From Dendrophyllia cribrosa (Eukaryota > Cnidaria > Anthozoa > Scleractinia > Dendrophylliidae), in the NCBI GenBank assembly GCA_024195265.1, contig JAJLRJ010000010.1, positions 23,639,454-23,703,453 of the forward strand: a DNA stretch of 64,000 nucleotides, read 5' to 3'. The position numbers and the translations under genes are program-made. The notes under the pieces were generated by a model that worked only from the letters and a program-made list of their open reading frames with translations, made no database searches and was not told the DNA's origin. This document shows, piece after piece, positions 36,913 through 48,000 of the stretch (position 1 is its first letter; each line of letters begins with the position of its first letter).

Positions 36913-37189
36913 TTAGTTGCTTCATGTCCTATGTAGGGATTGACAGGGAGGTGTGTATAAATTGTTTATTTGCTGGTTATACTGTTACATCGCCTGGTCA
37001 CCATTTAGGGGGCATGTAGCTGTATTAGAAATGGAGTTAATATACTTTAATCTTCAATTTGCTTGTAATAAAATGCACTTAATTACATTACCGTCATTTC
37101 CAACATAAATTGTACATGTTTTACTCAGAAATAATTGTGACAAACAGTATAACCCTTTTCTAATCAGTCTAACCCTTTTCAAGTTCGCA

Positions 37190-37660
37190 CATATATTAAT
37201 CAGACCATGATTATTTGTTTCTCTTTCAAGAATTGGATGATTTCTTTCTCTTGATGTTTTATTTTTTATTATTTGATTTTGTAAATAGTAAATAATTAGT
37301 AATATTATAAAAGGTATTCAGTATAGCATGGTTTTGACCAAAATAGGTGAAAATTCCAGTAACAATGCATTGCCCGTTTAAACTCTGTCATGGGATTTCT
37401 CTTTGGGGCTGGTCTTCTGGCCTACACAAAGAAGAAAAAAATAACCGTTAGAGGCAAGAGGATATGATAAATATTTCTTATTCTCGAAGAAAGCTGACGG
37501 TGAGTGTTCATGAAATGTTTTCTTCGGTCATGACGACCGAGACAATACCGCAGTTAATTAATCGAGGGTGGTGTGAATCATGCGTTAAGTACTGATCAGT
37601 GTGACGTACAAAATGGTGGTAAGGCGGCTGTCTGTTTCTCTTGAGACAAAAATTATAAAT
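37190..37660. repeat. Duplicated block, right copy (matches 4,680-5,070)
   Basis: The collinear match with the left block includes TTTGACCAAAATAGGT, GGTCTTCTGGCCTACACAAA, TGATAAATATTTCTT and GGTAAGGCGGCTGTCTG. It lies 3' of channel copy A, as the left block lies 3' of copy B. Confidence 0.65.
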
Positions 37661-38160
37661 GATTGAAATGTAAAGGACAATCATTATTTTAACGGCTAGC
37701 TGTTTTAAAATAATATGTAAGGGTATTAATTTTGGAAATATTTTGCTTTATGCAAATTATTTGTTTTATAATTGTTTTGCCTATCATGTCCTAAAAAAAT
37801 GATTTTTGATTTACTCGAAAAAAACATCTGATAAATTTTCTCGAAAGTTCGTCTGTAGCTAGTAATACATAAGTACTACACAATTTCAAAGTTTCATTAT
37901 CAAGTGTTTGACTAGATTTGAAAAAAACGACAGTAGTCAGTAAGTATTAGACTAGTCATGAAACAATTCTTCATCGACGAACCCATCAACGAGGCTTCAC
38001 AGGATTGACGTTGCAACGGCCGTAAGTTTGAGTGTTTATTTGAGTTTACCTTTGGGAGAAATCTGATGTGTTTGTATACCTGAAAACGATTTTGCCTTAC
38101 GAAAGGGTTCGTTCGAACCCCTCGAACCCCTTTTTCCCACGCGCCAGGGCACACCTAACG
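37661..38160. other. Non-coding stretch
   Basis: No exon or repeat identified. Confidence 0.4.
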
Positions 38161-38699
38161 TTAAAGGGACACTGTCCCGCAGAAATAAGGAAATTGTGTT
38201 TACTTAATTTCCATGTAATATCGCCAAATGCCACCAAATATACAACTTAAAGTGCACATGAAGTGAAATTTCACTACCGTTTTGTTTTAGGGTTTTATGT
38301 TGTTTATATCACATTTATTTCATTTTCAGTCGTTTTCCTCTTTTGCGCGAAGTGGATCCACTGTTTTTAATGGTTTTAAATCTCCCGCCGGGACCTGAAA
38401 TTTGAAACATTTTGAGCGCGGCCAAAAAGGTACAAACATTGTATTTGTGACGTCATTCGTGTGCTCGATCACAACAAAACTTGGCGGTGAAGGAGATGAA
38501 CCCGGGGCTAAAATACACGTCGCTTTCAAACATATCTAATAGAAAGAACGCTTCCACAAGTTGGCAAAACTCAACTGTAAAACAAGTGACGCGCTCAGTT
38601 GGAAACACACTAATGACGTCACTAGAACTCAGGTCCTTGTCTAATACGCCCAACTTGCAACGCTTGTTAAAATATGTTCCCGCCACTTCAAGTGACTTA

Positions 38700-38819
38700 G
38701 GCCCGGTTCAAACGTCGAACTTCACATGTGCCGAATCTAATGTGAATGAGCAAAATCTATTGTTCTTGCTCATTTGCATTCGATTCTGCACATGTGAAGT
38801 TCGACGTTTGAAACGGGCC
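38700..38819. mobile_element. Harbinger-like hairpin MITE
   Basis: GGCCCGGTTCAAACGTCGAA and TTCGACGTTTGAAACGGGCC bound a 120-bp hairpin with a TTA duplication on both sides (38,697-38,699 and 38,820-38,822). The core pairs almost fully (CACATGTG, GAATGAGCAA-like arms). Confidence 0.8.
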
Positions 38820-38842
38820 TTATTTACCCATTAAAATAATTA

Positions 38843-40886
38843 TTAAAGTGCCACTACGACGAAAATTTTTGTGTTTCTTTTCCGCTTTTTTTAACGCAAA
38901 TGTATCTAATAGGTTTAGAAAATGCGAACTGCTATAAATTAGATTGATATTTTCTTACACAACCGAGAAATAGCTGGCCGAAAACCCACGAAAATCACGT
39001 AAAATCCGTCCGCCATTACTCCGTTCATAAATCCGAGCCCACGTTCTACTAGTTTGCGATCTGGTACATCGGCCACAATGCAGCGACACATCCGGGACTT
39101 TTAATGAGCTGTCGGCGCTAAATTTGAAAGCTAATTAGCTAAGCGTGCTTCCTACAATAGAGAAAATGGCCTGAAAATGTCTAGTGGGTATACGTTGCGC
39201 TTGTTTTACTCATAAACTACTTTTGATAAACTACATGTATCATACGGCTTATATAGAAGAAAGATCAATTAAACCGTGTGGGCGGTTGTCTGTTGTTTTG
39301 CACTTCTACAACATCTGTCAAACTTGACATTAAAGTTCGCTATTTCGGCATCTTGTTTGTATGAGGAAATGGGTTTGGCGCACTTTGAGACGTAATATCT
39401 CTTTAAATAATTGCTCGAATCTTGTTGTATCATAGGGTTATGTTAACTTGGCTGTTCAGAAAGCCTCGTGCAAATTTTCCAGGGGTTATAATAAGTGCAA
39501 GTACTGTCAAAACGCGAATTTCTAAAACGTCTGCTGGGCATTTTAGCTTTCTCTCCAAATTTATGCTTGATCGATCAAAACGGATCCAAATTTGAAAAAT
39601 TATTTTCGCAAACAAAAGAATGTCATTTCCCACAGGAGTAGTTGTTGTCGTGGGCCGGCTTGGGGCGGGCGCGTTGTAAAGGTCTTTCAAAACAGCCTGA
39701 GACTATTTCACAGAACTTTTCAAACATTTTAAACTAAACTACGAGCAATACTGAAGCGGAATGCCTAAGTCTGTCACGATAACCCAATGCGCTGTCCGGG
39801 TCAGAGCGAGTTATTGACACACCGCTCTTCTTTTCTCGGCGCGTCAAATGTCTTTCTTCATGAAACTGCTTTCACAAAACAGCTAGATTGAAATACTAGC
39901 ACACGAAGACAACGACAAAAAGTTGCCTTCCTTAAATTAAGAGTCAATTGCTCGTTTCACAGAGACAAAAACTCAATAGACAGGCCGGTTATTTTTGCGA
40001 ATTTCCTTTTTGCTTAAGCGCAAGTCATAACGTTTTGCGCTCCTCTAGTCGCGTGTGACTTGCTCTTCACGCTCGTTTGATTCGCTGCCTTCACTCGCCG
40101 TTTTTGTTTTTGTGGGGGAAAATTTTATGTGATTTCGCGCGTTCCTCTGGCGCGTAACTGACCCTTCGCGCTTATCTCAACTCGCGCCTCGCGCTGCTTT
40201 CAAGACCATTTAGTCTGCATGAAACTATTTCAGATAATGTTTTTGATACAATGGACAGTCTATGTCTTAATTTCTCGTAAACTCTTCGATAAATCGCTTT
40301 GAATAGATTTGAATAGGGAATAGTTGAAAGATGGAGTAAAAATGCGCAACGATGAAGTACGAGCGAGTGACCCGCGCATCGCACTCGCTATTTGGCAACC
40401 GTTTGATTGACAGCAGTTGAATCTGCGAAGAGACTAGAGTATTTCCAAAGCTTAATCGGTTGACCGATTGCAGCCGACTAGTTCTGTATATGCAAATTAT
40501 TATGCCGCGCATCAAGAAACTGGGCACTGTAAGTACATGTCGCGGAAGACAATGGCATTGTTGGCGATGACATGTGACTTGATTTGTGACGTCAATGACT
40601 CACTGCGGTTCCCTCCGGTTCACAGACAACAAAGCCAAAAGGCACGTGTTGAGTCATTGAGGTCACAAAATCTTTAGGCCAACTCGATCCAACTCTCAGG
40701 GTTCGGTCCCGGTCATTTTTGAATTGAGCAATGGCGGCAAGCCGAATTCGAAATGTAAAGTTAATATAATGGCACTTCCCGTACGAGTTTTGACTTGAAA
40801 CTTCGCAAGGTAAGTAACGAGTACTTATATTTTCAAAATATGAAGAGAACAGAAAATGTATACTTTTGATCATAGTGGCACTTTAA
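38843..40886. mobile_element. TTAA-flanked MITE with AGTGCCACTA ends, long copy (inner shell)
   Basis: The ends and outer interior match the 541-bp copy at 16,215-16,755. At the point where that copy reads CTGGTACACGTGACTTG, this copy carries about 1.5 kb of extra DNA (39,069 to about 40,568). Confidence 0.8.
39069..40568. mobile_element. Insert within the inner shell
   Basis: Its limits are set by comparison with the short copy at 16.2 kb. The ends ATCGGCCACAATG and CATTGTTGGCGAT are imperfect inverted repeats. Open frames inside (up to 93 residues) show no transposase signature. It is a fourth layer of insertion, or the internal part of a longer parental element. Confidence 0.55.
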
Positions 40887-41248
40887 AACACCTATTTTCA
40901 GATTATTGTAAAAAAAATGGTAATGAAATTTCACTTCATGTGCACTTTAAGTAAACAAAAACAGAAGCAATAGTTTGGAGTTGAAGTGCAGGATGGCAAG
41001 GATGGAAGTGGATTACCGTTCATCAAATTTCATTTCTTGACCGCCTGTCAAGGAATCAAAGTTGTCATCTTGTGGAATTTTGATCTTTTTAGCGGTTATT
41101 TTGTCTCTTTAGTTAATATTTCTTTGCTTTTATCACTTTTGGCGATTTTCTATTCTTATTGCCAAATTTATAAAGCTAGCTAAAGCAAGCTCCAGGTCAT
41201 AATCATGAAAACACGATATATCAGCCGCCGGGGACAGTGTCCCTTTAA

Positions 41249-41816
41249 ACTATTATCACTGAATAGCTCTGTAGCTCAGAAATTTACCAAACTTATACTG
41301 TAGTTTAAATCAATTGAGCTTCCAGTACAGTATAGTAGTAAGTGCATAATGTTTGTTAGGAAGACCATTTAATTTTGCTCCGAAGTGGTTTCAAAATGTA
41401 GGAAATGCTGTAATCCCACAATGAACGCACGGCGCTAAATATGATTTGGTTTGAATTTTAATCTGGTTTGTTTCGTTGGAACTAGGCACAAGATACGTGC
41501 GTTTGAAACTTCTTTCGGCGTAAGCTCTTTGATGTTTAACGCATTTTTTCCGGATGTATTACTTCAGTTATTTATCTGAATAAAAATGTATAATTCCTCT
41601 GCAATCACTTTTATAGCGAGGTATACATGAATGCATAACCTGCTTTTTCCAATGTAGTGTTTATGCCATGTATACGCTCATAGAACGAGGTATACAAACT
41701 GTCATGTGCGTATAGCCTGCATGACTGCTTCTTTGTTCTGTATGTTTCCGCGCACACGCTTTTAGATTTTTCAGCGGATTGCCATGGGAGTAACTTCATC
41801 CGGAATAATTAGACAG
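41249..41816. other. 3' flank of channel copy A, matches 5.5-5.8 kb
   Basis: From about 41,415 the sequence aligns with 5,515-5,800. No exon is seen before the copy A stop codon at 41,817. Confidence 0.5.
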
Positions 41817-42055
41817 TTACTTTTTTCTAGGGCACGTGCTTCTTTTTGTACGCTTAAAAGCAGTGTTAATTTGTTTAAGTTTATACCTTTCCTCAGAAGT
41901 AATCTCATTATTTTCTTGAAGTCTAAGGATATAGTCCCGCTCCAGCTTGTCAACATGGTCTTGAACCTCTCGAAGGAGTTTTCTTGTCACTTCGATATCG
42001 TTGCAAATGGTATCCTTTTCAGTTAACCTCCCGTCATTTATCGTCCGTCTACGCA
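41817..42055 (-). CDS. Copy A exon 5 (last): cytoplasmic tail and stop
   Basis: Acceptor TTTGTCAG precedes 42,055. The peptide contains NDGRLTEKDTICNDIEVTR and a heptad-like DHVDKLERDYILRLQ, suggesting a short coiled coil, and ends in a basic KRTKRSTCPRKK tail before TAA at 41,817. Confidence 0.78.
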
Positions 42056-45000
42056 CTGACAAACACGAGCGAAAACATTTTTCACAGTGAAAAGGTAGAC
42101 ATGCAAGATAAAATGTAAAACATAAAAAACCGTTAACCATGCTTCCATAGATATATGGGAATCACAGTGGATATTTTAAGAGAAAAAGGAAAGCCGTGGA
42201 AACGCGAGCCAAAAGCTAGTATTTCCACAACTGTTTCAATTGAGTTCTCTTCAACTCAGTTCACATTATCCTAGGCTTTGTAAGGGACACAGGACGAAAT
42301 AACGACTTTAAGTGCAAGTAAAGGTTCATTAAAGAAAACTTCAAGAACAATTTCGACTATCTTTAAGTGCACCGTAAATTACTTAAATAAGCCTTTACTT
42401 GACAACTCTTAAAGCTAGTAATGAACAATTTAAGTTGCCTTTAAGGGTCTTTAAGTTGTTGAAAAGTTGAATTAAAGATAACGTAAAGGTTCTTAAACAC
42501 ATATTAAAGATACTTACTTACTTTAATACATTTAAGAGTATTTACGTCTCAACTTAAAGATTTTCGATACCTTTAAGTAAAATTTAATTTTCTCTTAAAG
42601 ATTAGTAAATTCATTATTTCGTCCTGTGGGAGCCAAGGAGCAGGTCTTGCAATATTAAAAAACCCTCACCTAACACCACGTTATCTTTGGCTTTAGCCCT
42701 CCTGTTAAAGATGTCCCACAATGTTCCAATAAAAATTAAACCACCAAGTACCCCGAGTGATATGTACAGGAACTGTTTAACAAAGGGTAAGGAATTATCA
42801 AACAGGCTGGCGTTTTGTGTAGGATCCTGTAGTTTTAACTGAAAAAAAAAAACCGTAGACCACATTACGGCTGCGACCAAGCAGTCAGAGTAGGAAATAA
42901 CTTAAATGGGAGACATTATTAAAAACACCCAATTATTAGTAGGAAACGTTTGTGCCCGGTGTTATAATGGTTGGGGTGAATTAACCCTCGCACGTACAAA
43001 GGGGAGGGGGGGGGGGGGGGGGGGGCAGGGGCGTGGATGCCACCTCCCTTAAGGTTTTTCTCGGATATTTTCAAGGCCATTTAGGATGAGGATATGTTGT
43101 TTTTAGCAGCTGTTCATTTATCCTAGAGACACGTTTTGGTAAAGTTTGGCGACAACCGGTTGCTATGGTAACGAGATATGACGTCATAAGTAACATGAAG
43201 TCAAGCCTTTTTTGAGTAAAAGTGCGTGTTTTTTACCTTTTTTCAGTGGAAAAAAATAAAATGCTACCAAAAGCATCGAAATGTTTAAATGTATGTTAGT
43301 TTGCAAATCTATCAAACAATATTTGCAATTTCCGCATTTTTCCGATCAATTTGAAATTTAAGTAAAATCCAAGATGGCGGTCATCTTGGCAGCCATTTTG
43401 GATGACGTCACGGACCCCCAGCAGCACCACAACCCATAATATTTACCTTATCTTGTAGAACACATCGCGGGCTATCCAGTGGATGTAAAATATTTCCTAA
43501 ATATTGCAACATCGTTAAAACCCAAGGGAGGACCCCCCTTGTGCCACGGTAGGGGTATAAGTTTGCATGTATGTCCGAGGGTTATAGTGCCCATAACCTA
43601 TTTTTTTTTTATTTTCGTATCTACATCTACACGTCACGTAGTGAACATCTGCGAAAAAAATTTTGATTTCAGCACAACGTGAATTTTTTTATGATTTTTT
43701 TAAAGTCTTCGAAATTTGACGCCATTTTGGTCCACCATTCGCATTATTCTCCTCTCGGTCACTCTCGGTTAACAAAGGATCCGTGACGTAGATTAAGGAA
43801 CACATCACTTCAAACAAAGGAACTTGTCACTTCAGCAAAGGAACTGTGACGTATATTAAGGAACATGTGAGCCCGTTGGCCTTCTTAACAGCGGGACGGG
43901 TATGCCACAAAAAAATAGGATTTTGAATATTTGAAATTAAATATTCATACAAAATTCACGTTTTGCTGAAATAAAAAAAAAAATTCGCAGATGTTTATTA
44001 CGTGACGTGTAGATTTAGATACGAAAATAAAAAAAAAAAATAGGTTATGGGCACTTTAAGTGCGATAATGAGGGAATGTATTGCTTCATCCAACGTCACA
44101 TGCACGTTGAAACTACGAGCTCAATAAGGGGTTTGCAGTTTCCCCCTGTTGTAGAAACGTCTGACAAATATATGACGCCAAGAACAACTGATCTTTGATA
44201 TATGAAATGGATTTTCGAGGACAGCGAACGCGTAATTGCTCGCCTAAATATGGTTTTATCTCTCCTCGAACAGATAAAATTGAGCTACGATGTAGACACG
44301 TTTGCTATTATTACGATTTCCTGGGAGAAAGTTCTGTTTATACGCATTCAGACTAATAATGAAGTGAGTATTTTTCTCTGCTTTCGTTATTTTAGTTTTT
44401 GTTGGAATTTTGTGCAAGAAAATCAAATAAGCTTTTAAGCTATTTAAAAATAATGCCATATACGGTCGGTTTATTTTGAACTGCCAGGGTAAAAAGTACA
44501 CGTTAGAGAGAATCAAATGTCAACATGCCGGATGGAAAAGACACAAAACTGAACAACATCTTGAGATACCTTGGACATGTTTAATATCTACCTAGTACTA
44601 TTTGTGTTTGTGCATGTGATTAGAGCTGACTTCTGCAACAGGTACAAAGCAAAGGGTATTTGTGGCCAGTTTGTGTAGCTGGAACCCACTCTACTGACAA
44701 CATTTATGGTACTTTTCACACCACAGTCCAATTGCTATGTACAGTGTAGTTGGAACGATCATCAGCATCACTAACATCTGTTTACAACATTATGATGTCG
44801 CAGAGCCCACTTGTGACCTAACAGTACCGTGTTGTTGTATTGACAGCTGTATTGACAACGTTTTTCCCTGATGGTACTATTGTTTGCTACGGAAATTATT
44901 TGAACAGATTACCTGGTACTTTTCGGCGATAGTCGTCTGAACCGGCACGTTAAACAAGCTTTCAAGTTTTATATTTAAAAGAAAACACTTTGCGATCGAC

Positions 45001-48000
45001 AGTGCATCTTTGGAGAACAGTATTCCGACGTCCCTTTGAAAATCGAACTTCTTCACGGTGATGAGTGATTTTAATTTGTCTTGTGTCTGATAATAGGAAG
45101 CTGTGTAGTGGTCTATCAACATTCCATCCACTTGCTTTGCATTCAATGCTTGAACAAGGTCTTCAATTTTTTGGAACACTAAATAAAGGAATAAGAATCA
45201 AAACCGATGGGTTGGGGTGGGAAAATCACATATTTTTTACAAAGATTTATACTTTCGATCTCGTATGTGTAGTGGAGGTTGAAAGTGGATTTGAAACAGG
45301 TATTTTTGCGTGTACTGGGGCCACCAGGTGTACCTCTGTAAGTGCCGATGAATGCCCGCCGAGTTATAGGCTCTGCCGCCAAGTCATGCAGGTAAGCGAC
45401 AAGGCCAAACGACGAGCATCCAGTGGCCCTCCAGGTTGGGGGATGAGCACGAGGCCAATCAGCTAAACTCGTGAACTAAAATTTACGGAAAGTGATTACA
45501 AGAGCCAAGACCACTCTCATGAGAGTACTGGAGGCAGCTCATCTCTGGCCCTTATTCCCACTTGGGGATGAGGGAATAAGTAAGCCAATGCTCTTACAGT
45601 ACTATTTTGGTTTATTATGGCTTTTAACTCTCGGGCGTATAAGGGTATATGGAGGTGCATGCCAACCCTTCTCACATTTTAGAAAATTTCTTTAGTGGTT
45701 TTTATTGGGGCGGCTAACGCTTCCAGCAGCTCTTCATATTTTCTTCGGTAAACCTATTAATGTGAAATATTGTTAGCATGTCATCAGAAATAATGACTCC
45801 TCAATTGTTAAATTCTCTGTTTGGTTAGTTTTCTTTAGTGTCAGTTTACAATTCTATTCTATTTTTGCATCCTTTTCTTGATTTTAATGAATTTTGATTC
45901 AATATACGTGATTTTCTGGAAATCAAAAAGTCAAAGATAGGGATCCAAGGTTAAATGACGTCATCATTGATACATGACCACTTTAAAGTGCCCATATCGA
46001 TTTTTTTATTTTCTTATCCAAATCTACACATCACGTAATGAACGTCTGCGAATTTTTTTTTGATTTTATCAAAACGTATTTTTTTTTTTTTTAACGTCTT
46101 CGAAATTTGCCGCCATTTTGGTCCACCATTCGTACGAGTCTCCTCTCGAGCGGACGGGACGCGTGTTCGAGACTTATTCCCATCTCACTTGTAAATAAGC
46201 GGACATTTTTTTATTCTCGCCAAAAAATGTCTGAAAAAAGTGTTGCAGCGCGTTGTGACAACATATCTGACCCCGAGAAGAACATTTCTGTGAAAGGTTC
46301 CTGAACCTACGTCACAGACTGATCACGTGGGCTTATTATGAGCCCGTTGCCATTCTTATCAGTGGGGCGGGTCGATCGCAACAAAATAGGATTTCGAAGA
46401 CTTTAAAAAATCATAAAAAGTTCACGTTTTGCTGAAACGAAAAAAAGTTTTTCGCAGACGTTCATTACGTGACGTGTAGATTTAGATAAGAAAATAAAAA
46501 AAATCGTTATGTGCACTTTAACTTATAGGGGACATGATGGGCTATCTAGCGAAGGAATAACGAGGTTAAAATATCGAAACACAGTAAAAATGCAAAAGGC
46601 GGATTCCAACAATCCGTCGTTTATACCACGGTGATGGAAGAATTTGCTTGTGCAAGGGTAAATAAGTTAGTTGTGTAATACTAAAGTCGCAAATAGTTCA
46701 CTACTCAAAACAAAAACGCGTTAAAGACCTGTAGGATAAGCATCTTCCTGAAGTGCATGTTCATATTCTGTCCCATTGCTTAATACTCCAACCTGGTGAG
46801 AGTTAGAAAAAATAATTGTCAGAAAGTCTGTAAAATGTGATCGTCCGGGTTTGTAGTTTTGAAAAGAACAGTTGTTGTTGATATTGACTAGCGATTCGAC
46901 AACCTGAATGGAAGTTATCCTCAGTGTCATGTGGATGCCATATAATCGGTTGATGGTATTAATCACCTTGGTTTTTGTCGTGATTTATTGGCTGTGAAGA
47001 ATCCGTTGTTTTTAACCACGAGTGGGGGCCAGGGCCAACTCGGAGTGCGCGTGTGCGGGAGACACCATTGTACACTATTGTTCTTTGAAATGTAGAACAT
47101 GTACACTGTATTTTATGGTTTTGTTTTCCATATTTTTTTACTGTTTATCGTTCCCTAATTGATCATGGTATAAGCGCACGTTTAACTGTGGAATATACCA
47201 TTTTACAGTTCTGTGCTTAGTACTCTGGCCTTTGAGTGAAAGTGAAGTGGAATTGACTTTGCTTTGATACAAACCTTCCTGCTTTTCATATATAAATCAT
47301 GTTAGTTAGCATAAGAACAACATGCTTTACATATAAAAGAAATAAAGGTTTCAATAAAAACAAGGCCAACTCCAGCCTCATTTTCACACAAAATCACGTC
47401 CCCCTCATTACAACTTTGAAAGTGCCATCTTTGACTTTGAACGTTATAACCGAAGAAACATTTAATACTCACTGAAATTTATCTGGGAACATTACGATTT
47501 CATAGATTTTTGTCATGACATGTGACGTTTCCATGGCAACCAAATTTTGACAAGCATGATTACCCAAATTTTGAATTGTTTGCCTAAATAAACGTTAAAT
47601 AAAACATTTTTAACTTTTTTGTGGTAAAATTACACATTTTTTAAAAGATTATTTGTGCATTTTTGTTTTGACTTTGATTATTTTTCAAACATTTTCGGCG
47701 CTCTGATAACATGAATCCGTCACCCCCTTTCATCGGTTCCAAAACTGGGTAGGGAATTCCCGAGCTCTTTGGGTTCCTCCCTGCTAGCCAAACATAAAAT
47801 TGCAATTATCTGTATTCGTTAAATTTTAATTTATTTTAGTTAGTTTTTTTTTTTTTTTTTGCTCTTGTCCCTAATATTTCCTCCCTTAATAGCCCATTTC
47901 CGAGTTACTCTTAGTCTCCTTTTCAAACCGAGGCCGAGTGCAAAACCATTCATATGGATATGAGTTTCATTTGCATGTAAAACAAAACTCATATCCATGT

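Larger units (their letters stand above)
38247..40950. mobile_element. TTAA-flanked element, middle shell
   Basis: TTAA-AGTGCACATGAAGTGAAA at 38,247 pairs with TTTCACTTCATGTGCACT-TTAA ending at 40,950. The inverted repeat extends at least 28 bp. It lies within the outer shell and contains the inner one. Confidence 0.82.
38161..41248. mobile_element. TTAA-flanked element, outermost shell of a nest
   Basis: TTAA-AGGGACACTGTCCC at 38,161 pairs with GGGACAGTGTCCCT-TTAA ending at 41,248. Only short segments at each side belong to this shell. The rest is occupied by a second TTAA element. No transposase is visible. Confidence 0.75.
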
